From: Flavilitoribacter nigricans DSM 23189 = NBRC 102662
Lineage (GTDB): Bacteria; Bacteroidota; Bacteroidia; Chitinophagales; Saprospiraceae
Assembly: GCF_002646595.1 (NCBI RefSeq)
Contig: NZ_PDUD01000041.1
Coordinates: 1 to 64,000, forward strand
Reading direction: 5' to 3'
Length of the DNA stretch: 64,000 nt
Part shown: positions 41,385-49,766 of the stretch, one piece after another
How positions within the stretch are numbered: the stretch's first letter is position 1
Layout: each line of letters opens with the position of its first letter
Program-made: the position numbers and the translations under genes
The notes under the pieces: generated by a model
The model's database searches: none
The model's input: only the letters and a program-made list of their open reading frames with translations
What the model was told of the DNA's origin: nothing

Positions 41385-41427
41385 AGAACATGTTTAAAGT
41401 CCAAAGGATGAACTTTAAACATGTTCT
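41385..41427 (+). promoter_or_regulatory. 16-bp inverted repeat directly before rep
   Basis: AGAACATGTTTAAAGT (41385-41400) and ACTTTAAACATGTTCT (41412-41427) are perfect arms around an 11-nt spacer, ending 28 bp before the rep ATG. It could be an operator overlapping the promoter, or a leader hairpin that limits Rep synthesis. It is unlike the iteron sequence, so another protein may bind it. Confidence 0.65.
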
Positions 41428-41455
41428 AAATCTATAACCCATATACCAGAGCGGT

Positions 41456-42946
41456 ATGCGACGAGAGAATACCACACAGGTTGCGGCGATCGCTAACAAA
41501 TTTATTCAGCACGCGCGCTACAAACTAACCCCCCGGGAGATGAAGCTGATCCTGTATATGGCTTCACTCATTCGGCCGGAGGATTCCGATTTCGAGACCT
41601 ATCTGGTACCGGTAACGGAGATCGAGTCCGTCCTGAAAGCCGATGAAGACAAAAAGCACGGTTCTTTTTACGAACGATTGGATGATTTGCTGGACAGTGT
41701 CACCAGCAAGAAGATCACCTTTCCGACGGATTTTGTACTGGAAGGCGTCCGGCTGCGCGGCCACATCAACTGGGTGGCCGGTGCGGTACCGAAAAGCAAT
41801 GAGGAGGGCATACTGTGTGTAGAATTCGGTTTTTCCCCCCAAATGAAACCCTTCATGCTCGGCTTGAAAGAGCGCTTCACCCGTTTTGAACTCATGGAGG
41901 TGGCGCGCATGAAGAGCAGTTTCTCCATCCGGTTGTTCCAGATGTGTAAAGCATATTATTACGAAAATATCCGGCACGGCCGGAATACGATGACCGTAGG
42001 GGTAAAAGAACTCAAGGCCCGCCTGGGTATTCAGAATAAATATCCCGATTTCCGGAATTTCCGCCGGAAAGTGCTCGATGTGGCCAAGGACGAGATCAAC
42101 GAAAAGACACGCCTGACCGTTGAACTGGAATATCTGCGTAAAAGTCGCCGGATCACGGACATTGCTTTCATCATCAACGAAAAGGACGTCGATGTCCACA
42201 TCGAAGAGGATGCCATTAAAACCAAACAGATCGCCGCACCGAAAGCCAAAACCAAACCGGTGAGCAAAGGGGAGTGGGTCGAACGGATCGACGCGCTGAC
42301 CGAAGCCCAGCGTCGGGCTTTCAACCGTTTGTCCGAATACGGCGTTAATCTGGCGGTGGCGCTGGATGAGGTTATGCCGATCATCAAGGGCAGTGAACTC
42401 ATCGGCTACGAAGACTTTTTTGTAACCTACCTGCTGGCCTTCTTCGAAAAGAAAACCAACCGCAAATCCCCCAAAGAGAAAGTAAAGGCCTTTGTCGGCT
42501 GGATCCGCAACAAGCGCTTTGAGGAGCCCGGATTGTACGCCAGTCTGATGGAACAGGTCATTGCGCGTAAAAAACAACTGACCTCCGAGGAACGCGATAA
42601 CCGGAAACGGGCCAAGACAATGACGGCCAAAGATTTCCGCCAGTTGCTGGCCGATGAAAAGCAGATCGGCAAGCATCCCCTGGGAGAACCTACCTATTCG
42701 GTGAAAAATAAGCTGACGGTCAGCCGCCGCAAGACCAAAGCGCCGGAGGAACCGGAACTTTTCGTTGCGGAAGAAAAACCGGCCGGCTTTGACCTCAATG
42801 CCTTCCGTCAGAAACATCCGAAAAAATACCAACAGATCCTGAAGGAACGCCTGGAAGCATTGAACGATCTGAAAGATGCTTCCAATTTTGACGAATTGCT
42901 GCAAAGTAGCGTGGAGGCGTACTGTGAGCAGTGGGAACGCTCCTGA
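41456..42946 (+). CDS. Rep_3-family plasmid replication initiator
   Basis: This is a 496-residue protein. The N-terminal part (about 8-130) opens with NKFIQHARYKLTPREMKLIL and continues with LVPVTEIESVL, the winged-helix 1 pattern of RepB/RepE/Rep_3 initiators. The second winged helix follows (about 140-255, with FTRFELMEVARMKSSFSIRL and VGVKELKARLGI). These proteins bind iterons as monomers to open the origin and act as dimers on operators. The remaining 240 residues are a charged extension, making the protein longer than the usual 250-350 residues; its function is unknown. The gene faces away from the iteron field and parA. The start is ATG at 41456, after a 16-bp inverted repeat. Confidence 0.9.
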   Translation: MRRENTTQVAAIANKFIQHARYKLTPREMKLILYMASLIRPEDSDFETYLVPVTEIESVLKADEDKKHGSFYERLDDLLDSVTSKKITFPTDFVLEGVRLRGHINWVAGAVPKSNEEGILCVEFGFSPQMKPFMLGLKERFTRFELMEVARMKSSFSIRLFQMCKAYYYENIRHGRNTMTVGVKELKARLGIQNKYPDFRNFRRKVLDVAKDEINEKTRLTVELEYLRKSRRITDIAFIINEKDVDVHIEEDAIKTKQIAAPKAKTKPVSKGEWVERIDALTEAQRRAFNRLSEYGVNLAVALDEVMPIIKGSELIGYEDFFVTYLLAFFEKKTNRKSPKEKVKAFVGWIRNKRFEEPGLYASLMEQVIARKKQLTSEERDNRKRAKTMTAKDFRQLLADEKQIGKHPLGEPTYSVKNKLTVSRRKTKAPEEPELFVAEEKPAGFDLNAFRQKHPKKYQQILKERLEALNDLKDASNFDELLQSSVEAYCEQWERS

Positions 42947-43111
42947 TCCTCACTGTGCATTCCGGTTTGAATAGGAGGGGACGCTGTACCTGAAGATAAG
43001 GCGGTGCGCTGTATCTGTTAAGCCACTAATGATGTTCCCCGAAATGGATAGGGTAGGGGCCCTCCAAATGGACACATTTCCTTCTTTCGAGAAATAAGAA
43101 CCTATTCAGAT

Positions 43112-44300
43112 ATGAATCTACGCACTTTGGCCATCCACGGGGGTGAGGCCGATGATAAACCTAATGCACCCACGATCTCCGACATCAGTATGGCTACGGC
43201 ATTCAAACTCGAGGCCGACACCGGTTTTTCCATTGATGATCAAAATGGGCCGGAAGCACAGCCCTACGTATATACCCGCTGGGATAACCCTTCGATCGAC
43301 CGGCTGGCCAAAAAGCTGGCTCGTTTGGAAGGAGCGGAACGTTGTCTGGTATTCAGTAGTGGAATGGCGGCCATTTCTACGCTTTTGTTTCAGATACTCA
43401 ATCCCGGGGATCATCTGGTGATGAGCGATGTTGCCTACGCCGGCGCTTCCGAGTTGGTCAATGAGTTGTTAGGGAAACTGCAGGTTCGGATCAGTCGGGT
43501 AAACATGAGTGATCATGTGGCGGTGGATGCGGCCATTCAGGAGGACACCAGGTTGGTATACATCGAAACCCCCTGCAATCCCATCTGTCGGTTGACGGAT
43601 ATCCGCCTGGTAGCGGATATTGCCCACCGGCGGGGAGCATTGCTGGCCATGGATGCTACTTTCTCTACGCCGGTGGCCACCCGGCCGATCACTCTGGGGG
43701 CCGACCTGGTGATCCATTCCCTGACCAAATATATCGGTGGGCACGGCGATGCGGTCGGCGGGGCTTTACTGGGGCGTGCGGATCTGCTCCATCCGGTGCA
43801 CGCTGCATCGGTACGGATGGGGGGGCGTAATCAGTCCGTTCAACGCCTGGCTCATTGAGCGTGGGCTGGCCACGCTTCCCCTGCGGATGATCGCTCACGA
43901 GCAAAACGCCCTTCAGGTCGCACAGTTTCTGGAGGGGCACGAACAGGTGACGCGGGTGATGTATCCCGGTCTGCCGTCCCACCCGCAACATGAACTAGCG
44001 GTCCGGCAAATGCGCAATTTTTCCGGTATGCTGACCTTTCAGGTGAAAGATCCGGAGCGAACGGTGCCGCGCCTGGCCAGTAGACTGCAGGTCTTTCACT
44101 ACGCTGTATCGCTGGGACACCATAAAAGTCTGATCTTTTATCTGGATACGGACGCCCTGCTCCACTCTTCCTTTCATTTAAGCGAATCGCAGGAACGTGC
44201 CTACCGGGATTATGCGGGGACCGGAATTTTTCGGGTATCCGTAGGCATTGAAGATGCCGGTGATCTTTGCGATGATCTGGCCCATGCCCTGGGTGGATGA
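43112..44300 (+). pseudogene. Trans-sulfuration PLP enzyme (cystathionine gamma-synthase / methionine gamma-lyase type), frameshifted
   Basis: Two overlapping frames together encode one Cys/Met-metabolism PLP enzyme of about 395 residues, the family's usual length. The first part (43112 to about 43818) has MNLRTLAIHGGEADDKPNAP, the PLP-phosphate region LVFSSGMAAISTLLF, the substrate segment YIETPCNPICRLTDI and the PLP lysine in HSLTKYIGGH (Lys206). The second part (frame +1, to 44300) continues GVISPFNAWLIERGLATLPL to DLCDDLAHALGG. The break falls in a run of seven G at 43819-43825. Removing one G restores R-M-G-G-V-I-S-P-F-N. It may be a sequencing error, a real inactivation, or a slipped-strand switch. 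Members act on cystathionine, methionine or homocysteine derivatives; the exact substrate cannot be told from sequence. Confidence 0.88.
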
Positions 44301-44623
44301 TTTTATTGATTGTTATAGGTAGTGTTTAATTTTACTCAGTTAAAAATTTCTTTTAAGGTAGACGGCTAGTAGAAAATTCCACATTCGCCAATGCGGAAGG
44401 TATCCCAAAAATCTGACGACAGATCTTTGGCCTGTAAACGGTTGTACAGAAAGGTCTAATGAACGAAGGGCAACCGGAAAGCGTAAGGGGGAAAGATATT
44501 GATCTTTCCCCCTGCAATTTCAAGATTCGTAGAACCTGCTTTAACTTCAATTTCAAATCAGATCCGGAGGATATACAACTCCGAAGAAGCTGGGGATGGA
44601 AACCAAAGGAGTGAGCGAAGCCA
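44301..44623. other. Intergenic region between convergent genes
   Basis: This is 323 bp without a credible gene. The only feature seen is the strong hairpin at 44486-44513. Confidence 0.5.
44486..44513. terminator. Hairpin between convergent genes
   Basis: A 12-bp perfect stem (AGGGGGAAAGAT / ATCTTTCCCCCT) with a 4-nt loop lies between the PLP-enzyme gene (plus) and the GlsB-type gene (minus). It is well placed as a bidirectional terminator, although only a weak T-run (AATTT) follows on the plus strand. Confidence 0.55.
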
Positions 44624-44875
44624 TCACCTTTTAATGAGGCTCGCGATAAACAGAATGACTACCGCGCCGATAACGGAGGTGATCAGAGAGCCGAGGATAC
44701 CGGCTCCCGCCGCGACCCCTAACTGGCCTAACAGCCAGCTGCCCACGATACTGCCGACAATACCCAGAATAATATTCCAGACTAATCCGAAGCCTCCGCC
44801 CCGCATCAGATTACCGGCAATCCAGCCGGCAATGGCACCAATAGCCAAAATAATGAGTAGACTTCCTGCATCCAT
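44624..44875 (-). CDS. GlsB/YeaQ/YmgE family stress-response membrane protein
   Basis: This 83-residue, very hydrophobic protein has three membrane segments: about 5-24 (LLIILAIGAIAGWIAGNLM), 30-50 (LVWNIILGIVGSIVGSWLLG) and 57-79 (AGILGSLITSVIGAVVILFI). The G-W-I-A-G-x-L-M-R-G-G-G-F-G pattern is the signature of the transglycosylase-associated (YeaQ/YmgE) family. These small inner-membrane proteins are commonly induced by envelope or acid stress; the biochemical role is not established. Length and start match the family. It stands alone, convergent with the PLP-enzyme gene. Confidence 0.92.
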   Translation of the reverse strand: MDAGSLLIILAIGAIAGWIAGNLMRGGGFGLVWNIILGIVGSIVGSWLLGQLGVAAGAGILGSLITSVIGAVVILFIASLIKR

Positions 44876-45972
44876 AATTGTAATTGATTTTGTTTGTTTA
44901 TCCTAAATCAGACGCTTTCCAATATAGGCTGCTAATTCGGTGGGCAGAAAGAGGAAGAGCTACATATACATGTAGGTGCGGTTTAAACTTTTTTTAATTT
45001 GCTATACAGGTGGGACCAGTTTGTTGGGAGACTTCGATTGTTCCCGAAAAATGCTCAAATGGATACAGGATCCGGTGCCCGACATTGCTTTTTGTGGAGA
45101 TCGCTATAATATATTATTGGTTGTTGGCAACGGGAAAACCATGGGGCAAAGCGGCATTATTCCCGCTGCCCGATTAACGTAAATACCTTGAAGGCGGCCT
45201 AAAGTTTAAAAAATTGTTAGAAGCCATCTCAAAAATATCCATTGGCCTACAAAAGGGGGTTTTGGAGCCATATTTCGTTGCAAAAAACGTCACGTAGCTA
45301 TGGCTATGCTCCGTTTTTTCGCCTCATCTGGCTCAAAAATCCCTCTTTTTCACCATCAAAAACATTTTTGAGATGGCTTCAACCCTTTTATTGCTTCTGT
45401 TTTGGAAATAGTAAAGCAGCAACTATAACTAGTAGAATGATTAGTATGACCATAATTCTATCCTGGGGGTTAAAGGTTATGAAGTCTGAAAGCAAATTCC
45501 ATACCTTTTACGAAAGAGGGGAGGGGAGGTTTCAGAAATCTGGCTTCGGGTTGGCGAATATCGGGGAGCTTGAATGTCTGGCGGGTGCATCTTTCCAGGT
45601 CTTTTGATGGAAAGTTATATTTCGCATGAACGACCGGTCCGAACACTGGGTGATTTTAGGCAATGAATAGTTTTCTGAAAGCCAAATATATATCCTGTGC
45701 CTTTTGGGGTGGTGAGAAGAAATCCCTTATGGGTATCAAACATTTTGTTTCGGCGGGTGGGTAAGGTGCTTGCTTTTTAATCAAAAGTGATGTATCTTGA
45801 GAAAAATCCGAATAATTAATTTTATCAAGAATATAACTGGGGTTTAGTTTTATTTTCGAAAGCCGGAAAGAATTCTTTTCGGCTTTTCTCTTGCCGGAAG
45901 AGTGGAATTAGAGCAGGGGTATTCCCGAAGAAGAAATAATTATTATTCCCTTTCTCCTTTATACCGGCTCAT
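44876..45972. other. 1.1-kb gene-poor region containing a MITE-like element
   Basis: No open frame here looks like a protein. An imperfect-hairpin element occupies 45220-45380. The rest shows nothing I can identify. Confidence 0.5.
45220..45380. mobile_element. 161-bp MITE-like imperfect hairpin with 17-bp terminal inverted repeats
   Basis: GAAGCCATCTCAAAAAT (45220-45236) and ATTTTTGAGATGGCTTC (45364-45380) are perfect inverted ends. The interior continues as an imperfect palindrome (blocks such as GAGCC, AAAAAACG and TAGC recur in inverted order) around a centre near 45300. No clear target duplication is seen. It is a non-coding dispersed element by structure. Confidence 0.6.
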
Positions 45973-46935
45973 TCATTCAACCTCACTGGGCAAGATACCA
46001 TGGTGCTTTTTGAACGCCTTGGTAAATTGACTCAGGTTGGTATATCCAATCAGGAATCCCACTTCAGAAACGGACTGCCGTCCTGATAATAACATTTCCA
46101 TGGCCTTCTCCATTCGGTTTTGCAAATAATACTTATAGGGTGTGGTCCCGAATACCTGCTTGAAAAGCCTTTTGAATTTGGATAAGCTCATGCCGGCTCC
46201 CTGTGCCAGTTCTTCAACGGGGATACTTTCTTCCAGATGGGTATCGAGCTGATTTTTAGCCTTCATCAGTTGCTCCAGATCCGCGTAGTGGATATTGGCG
46301 GTATGCAGACTCTCCGAAACCCGACTGTTGAGTTTGATCACCAGGTAATCCAGTAACTGCAGGATGCCCGAAAACAATCTGAGCCGGCTAACGGTATTCA
46401 GGTCCAGGTCGTTAAGGATATTTTTAAATTTAAAATCCAGGTTTTCGACAATGTAGATCGGATCATCCGATAGGAAAAGCTTACCCAACTTATCAACGTT
46501 CTCCGCATTCAATAAGGTACTTTTTAACCACTCCCGGGTGAAGCCGAGATTGAAGATCCGGACCGGCGTGTTGGCGGGGATGATGAATTCAATATCGCCG
46601 GTAGCTGAATTAAGCAGAATACTGAGGTTTTCAATTCCCAACTTAAAGGAATTTCTGCCGTCTTCGTAATCGATGGCAGAATTGGACAAGTAGAAGTTAA
46701 TGGCAAAGCAATCATTTTTCTCCCTGGCGACCCGAAGTAGTTTTATTGGATCGTGCAGTTCAAAGTTCATCTGGTTCACCCATAATCCTTCCTGGAGAAA
46801 GGTGTATTGCAATTTTCCTTTCCCCAGTTCCCGGTCGAATATGAACTGATTCTCCCGGATGGTGGACGGAAGCTGCCGGTGGAGCAGTTCGTACCATTTT
46901 TCAGGAGTCAGCAGAGGGAATTGGATCGTTCTCAT
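45973..46935 (-). CDS. AraC-family transcriptional regulator
   Basis: This is a 320-residue protein from the ATG at 46935 (MRTIQFPLLTPEKWYELL). A TTG 48 bases upstream would add 16 residues but is less likely. The C-terminal 100 residues carry the two AraC helix-turn-helices: IPVEELAQGAGMSLSKFKRL, GTTPYKYYLQNRMEKAMEML and VSEVGFLIGYTNLSQFTKAF. The N-terminal 220 residues are a ligand or sensor region that I cannot assign, common in Bacteroidota AraC proteins. Its targets are unknown. The neighbouring dehydrogenase gene (47328-48263) is on the same strand but 390 bp away. Confidence 0.92.
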   Translation of the reverse strand: MRTIQFPLLTPEKWYELLHRQLPSTIRENQFIFDRELGKGKLQYTFLQEGLWVNQMNFELHDPIKLLRVAREKNDCFAINFYLSNSAIDYEDGRNSFKLGIENLSILLNSATGDIEFIIPANTPVRIFNLGFTREWLKSTLLNAENVDKLGKLFLSDDPIYIVENLDFKFKNILNDLDLNTVSRLRLFSGILQLLDYLVIKLNSRVSESLHTANIHYADLEQLMKAKNQLDTHLEESIPVEELAQGAGMSLSKFKRLFKQVFGTTPYKYYLQNRMEKAMEMLLSGRQSVSEVGFLIGYTNLSQFTKAFKKHHGILPSEVE

Positions 46936-47327
46936 GCAAGCTATCGGTTTGTGAAACACAACTGAAATATCCCCACTGGGCAATCACTAACTATAATGCA
47001 AATGAATACCTGATCATCTGGGATCAGATTGCTCTATGGACAAGGATCGCTAAGATGGAAACCTTATAAAGCTAGATTGCGGAGACCGGTAAGTTAATCA
47101 ACTTTTGGAAAATCAGGTATCTCCGGGCTGTATTCAACATCTGGGTTTGTCTCCGGCTTCTTTGGAGCAACTCCTAAAACGGATTTATGAGATGGGAACC
47201 AAGGTCCCGTCGAATGACAGCGGCAAATAGAAAAGCAAAGATTCGGAGGACGGTTACTGAAAAAGAATAAACCTGGCAATCGGGTAAGCCTGAAGAGGGA
47301 AGGAAAGGCAATTTATGGCAATCGCGG
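46936..47327. other. Intergenic region upstream of the AraC gene
   Basis: This is about 390 bp with no convincing gene. It probably carries the promoter of the AraC-type regulator, but no confident motif is seen. Confidence 0.4.
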
Positions 47328-48263
47328 CTACTCCAACGTAGATAGGGTTGTACGCTTTTGTATTTTGAGGATCATGCCTTGTTGCTGATCTCTCCTTCTG
47401 GCGAGGTCATTCCATTCTTCTTTGGGATAATAGATCGCAGCCTGCCGACATATTTTTTCAATGACTTCATCCGGAAGCGGTTCTTTTCCCATATTGTCCG
47501 TCAGTGGCTGAATAATCTGTTTCAGAAGTTGTTCGATACCGCCCGGCATCCCGGACAGTACTCCGGCGAGAACAGGGCCGATGGCCGCCCACCGGAGGCC
47601 CAGTGAGTTCGTAATTATCGTATCCAGATCTCCGGCATTGACGATACCCCGGTTGATCAGATCAGCTGCCTCTAAAACGACAGCTCCCAGAAGGCGATTG
47701 GCTACAAAGCCCGGCACTTCCCGATACAATTGAACCGGCACCCGGCCGTATGCCCGGTAAAACGCCAGTGTCTTCTCCACCAGTTCATAATCTGTTTGTG
47801 GCCCGGCCACCACCTCGACCAAGGGGAGAATATGCGGGGGATGGAATGGGTGCCCAATGATCAGTCGACTGGGATCTTCCATCTGTTCTCCTGCAACCGA
47901 AGCGGGGATAGCGGAAGATGACGACAGAATGAGTGCATTCGGAGGCGCATGTTTTTCTATTTCGGCAAAAATCTGCTGTTTGAGTTCGGCTTGCTCCGAA
48001 ACCGCTTCCTGAATTGCGTATACTCCGTCCAGCGTTCCTTCCAGGCCGGAGTATACCTCAATATTCCGGTCGACACCAAAGACATTGGAAACCCCAAGAC
48101 TTTGTTTGAGCATTTCCATGATCCTGGGTTTCAAGGTAGCCGCCACTTCCGGCCGAGCTTCGACAATGCGTACGATATCTCCCCGCATGGCAAAAAGCGC
48201 TGCCCACGAGCTACCGGTCATCCCGCCGCCGACCACGGCGATAGTATGCCTGGAATTTTTCAT
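47328..48263 (-). CDS. 3-hydroxyacyl-CoA dehydrogenase family NAD-dependent oxidoreductase
   Basis: This is a 311-residue protein. The N-terminus is a Rossmann NAD site (VVGGGMTGSSWAALFAMRGD, with the GxGxxG variant GGGMTG) followed by the acidic ribose-binding end of strand 2 (VRIVEARPE). The catalytic His lies in IIGHPFHPPHILPLVEVV (about 135-152), and the C-terminal helical domain starts near 185 (VPGFVANRLLGAVVLEAADL). Length and motifs fit the 3-hydroxybutyryl-CoA dehydrogenase/L-gulonate 3-dehydrogenase (lambda-crystallin) group. The lambda-crystallin-like members oxidise L-gulonate or carnitine rather than acyl-CoA, and the sequence does not decide between these. The start is ATG at 48263, right before the Rossmann strand. 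Confidence 0.9.
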   Translation of the reverse strand: MKNSRHTIAVVGGGMTGSSWAALFAMRGDIVRIVEARPEVAATLKPRIMEMLKQSLGVSNVFGVDRNIEVYSGLEGTLDGVYAIQEAVSEQAELKQQIFAEIEKHAPPNALILSSSSAIPASVAGEQMEDPSRLIIGHPFHPPHILPLVEVVAGPQTDYELVEKTLAFYRAYGRVPVQLYREVPGFVANRLLGAVVLEAADLINRGIVNAGDLDTIITNSLGLRWAAIGPVLAGVLSGMPGGIEQLLKQIIQPLTDNMGKEPLPDEVIEKICRQAAIYYPKEEWNDLARRRDQQQGMILKIQKRTTLSTLE

Positions 48264-48396
48264 GACCTTTAAATTTTAATTTGCTGCTGCGACCTGGAGA
48301 GATGGCCAAATTGAAGGAAATACAGGGAACCGGTTGAAGTCGAATCCGTCCCAACCGGTTCCCATTTGCGGTCCAAGGGCTGAACCGAGATGGTGG

Positions 48397-49434
48397 TTAG
48401 TTAGCTTTCAGGAAAGCAAGGAGTTCATTACCGTATTTATCGTACAGCGTGAGCATGGTGTCGTCCAGCTTATAAGTACCCGTTTTGTCCAGAGCTTTAC
48501 CGAAGCGGTCAGCTGTTTCCATGTTACGGCACATTTTTTGGGTAGCGGCAATGGTCCCGAACTGCAGACCGGATGCCGTCACACTTTCGATCTTACCGCT
48601 AAAGTCGTTGCAACTGTCATTACCGCTGACCTGCATGGCGTTCAGGTCAAGCGTCATTTTCGGAAGCGGGGTCATACGATCGATCGGGTTACCGTTAATA
48701 CGGGCAGCGGTCCAGCTGGTGTTCAGTTCGTCCATGGATGTAGCACCCGCATTTTTTATGAAGGCCAGTACCTTTTTTCCGGAATCGTCGTAAAAAGTGA
48801 GGTTATTACCCGCAATCTGATACGTATTGATCGTATTCAGGGCCTGATTGAATTCGGACTCCACGTTTTTGTTCATACAAGCCTTACGGGTAGACACAAC
48901 CGGTCCCAGCTTTATTTTGGAGGCAGACAGCTCCTGGATCTTACCGTTAAAAGTATTACAGCCACCATTACCAGCGACCAGGTTTTGGGACAGGTCGATC
49001 GTCATGGTCGGCAATACCACCATACGGTTGAGCGGGCGATCGTTCAGGCGCATGAGGGTCCATTCCCCATTCAACACGGTGCGGATATCTTTTTGCTTGT
49101 CCAGTACTTTCACCAAGGTATATTTAATGGATGAAGCATCCGCAGGAACCTGACTTTTATCCAGTTTTTCCGCTTTCACCTCGATCTTTTGCAAATAGCC
49201 TTCTTCAAACTGAAAACCTTCGATATTGGCATAAAAGTGTTCCCATTGTGGGTTGTCGAGGGTTTCTCCCCGGTGAATGTTCAGCACCTGCATTTTGCCG
49301 GCCCCTGCCGAAGCCTCCGTTTTGTAGCCGGCCACCCAGAAGGTGGTAGTATCATCCGCAACCTTTTTGGTCGTAGCGCAGGATTGTAATAATATAAGAG
49401 CCATAAGGCTGGAAAAAATGATCTTGAAGTTCAT
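48397..49434 (-). CDS. META-domain lipoprotein
   Basis: This is a 345-residue protein from the ATG at 49434. This start gives a lipoprotein signal (MNFKIIFSSLMALILLQSC, lipobox LLQS-C), while the longer frame to 49575 lacks a signal. After a linker domain (about 25-110) there are two META (HslJ-like) domains: about 117-225 (LNGEWTLMRLNDRPLNRM, GGCNTFNGKI, ACMNKNVESEFNQAL) and about 235-345 (LNTSWTAARINGNPI, DSCNDFSGKI, KMCRNMETADRFGKAL). META proteins are envelope-associated and in enterobacteria are linked to heat-shock and novobiocin resistance; the function here is unknown. It precedes the dehydrogenase gene by 133 bp on the same strand. Confidence 0.9.
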   Translation of the reverse strand: MNFKIIFSSLMALILLQSCATTKKVADDTTTFWVAGYKTEASAGAGKMQVLNIHRGETLDNPQWEHFYANIEGFQFEEGYLQKIEVKAEKLDKSQVPADASSIKYTLVKVLDKQKDIRTVLNGEWTLMRLNDRPLNRMVVLPTMTIDLSQNLVAGNGGCNTFNGKIQELSASKIKLGPVVSTRKACMNKNVESEFNQALNTINTYQIAGNNLTFYDDSGKKVLAFIKNAGATSMDELNTSWTAARINGNPIDRMTPLPKMTLDLNAMQVSGNDSCNDFSGKIESVTASGLQFGTIAATQKMCRNMETADRFGKALDKTGTYKLDDTMLTLYDKYGNELLAFLKAN

Positions 49435-49766
49435 AATTGGTTTGTCTTTATAGTAAAAAGATGTTTTGAATTTGCTCAACTGATAATTGAGGTCCCAAAA
49501 TGTTTTAGTCCTGTAGCTGTAGAGCTTGAAAGTCAAATGATCCACGATTCCACTTTGGAACGGTCTAAAGAACAATTTGGTCAGTACTTAATTATCGTTG
49601 CTGAGAACTTGCTACAAAATTAGGGCAGAAACGCACTGGTCAATAACTGTAAAAGTTCATGCAATACCCTAAAAAGTCCAAGTGAAGAGTCTGCAGTGGA
49701 GAGTCGCTATATATCGTAAGTAAATGGCGATCGGTAGTGGTGATCACGTCGTATTTACTTCCGCTC
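49435..49766. other. Intergenic region
   Basis: This is 332 bp upstream of the META lipoprotein gene and downstream of the MscS gene. I see no gene and no strong repeat. Confidence 0.4.

Larger units (their letters stand above)
37442..41455. other. Gene-free replication origin region (putative oriV)
   Basis: About 4 kb between the divergent parA and rep genes contain no convincing gene. From left to right it holds an AT-rich part (about 37442-38170), an undistinguished part with small palindromic elements (38170-39800), the iteron field (39866-41056), and a 16-bp inverted repeat just before rep. The combination of rep, iterons, AT-rich DNA and parA is that of an iteron-controlled plasmid origin. 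Confidence 0.8.

Noticed and set aside
41564-42904. 446-residue minus-strand frame opposite rep
   Set aside because: It has no recognisable motif, whereas the plus strand carries clear Rep_3 winged-helix patterns.
45242-45607. 121-residue plus-strand frame
   Set aside because: It overlaps the MITE-like hairpin and its translation resembles no protein.
47094-47279. 61-residue minus-strand frame
   Set aside because: It is short, Pro/Ser-rich, without homology signature or ribosome-site context; it is likely chance.
49435-49575. 47-residue N-terminal extension of the META protein
   Set aside because: The internal Met at 49434 starts a perfect lipoprotein signal peptide, and the extension would bury it.
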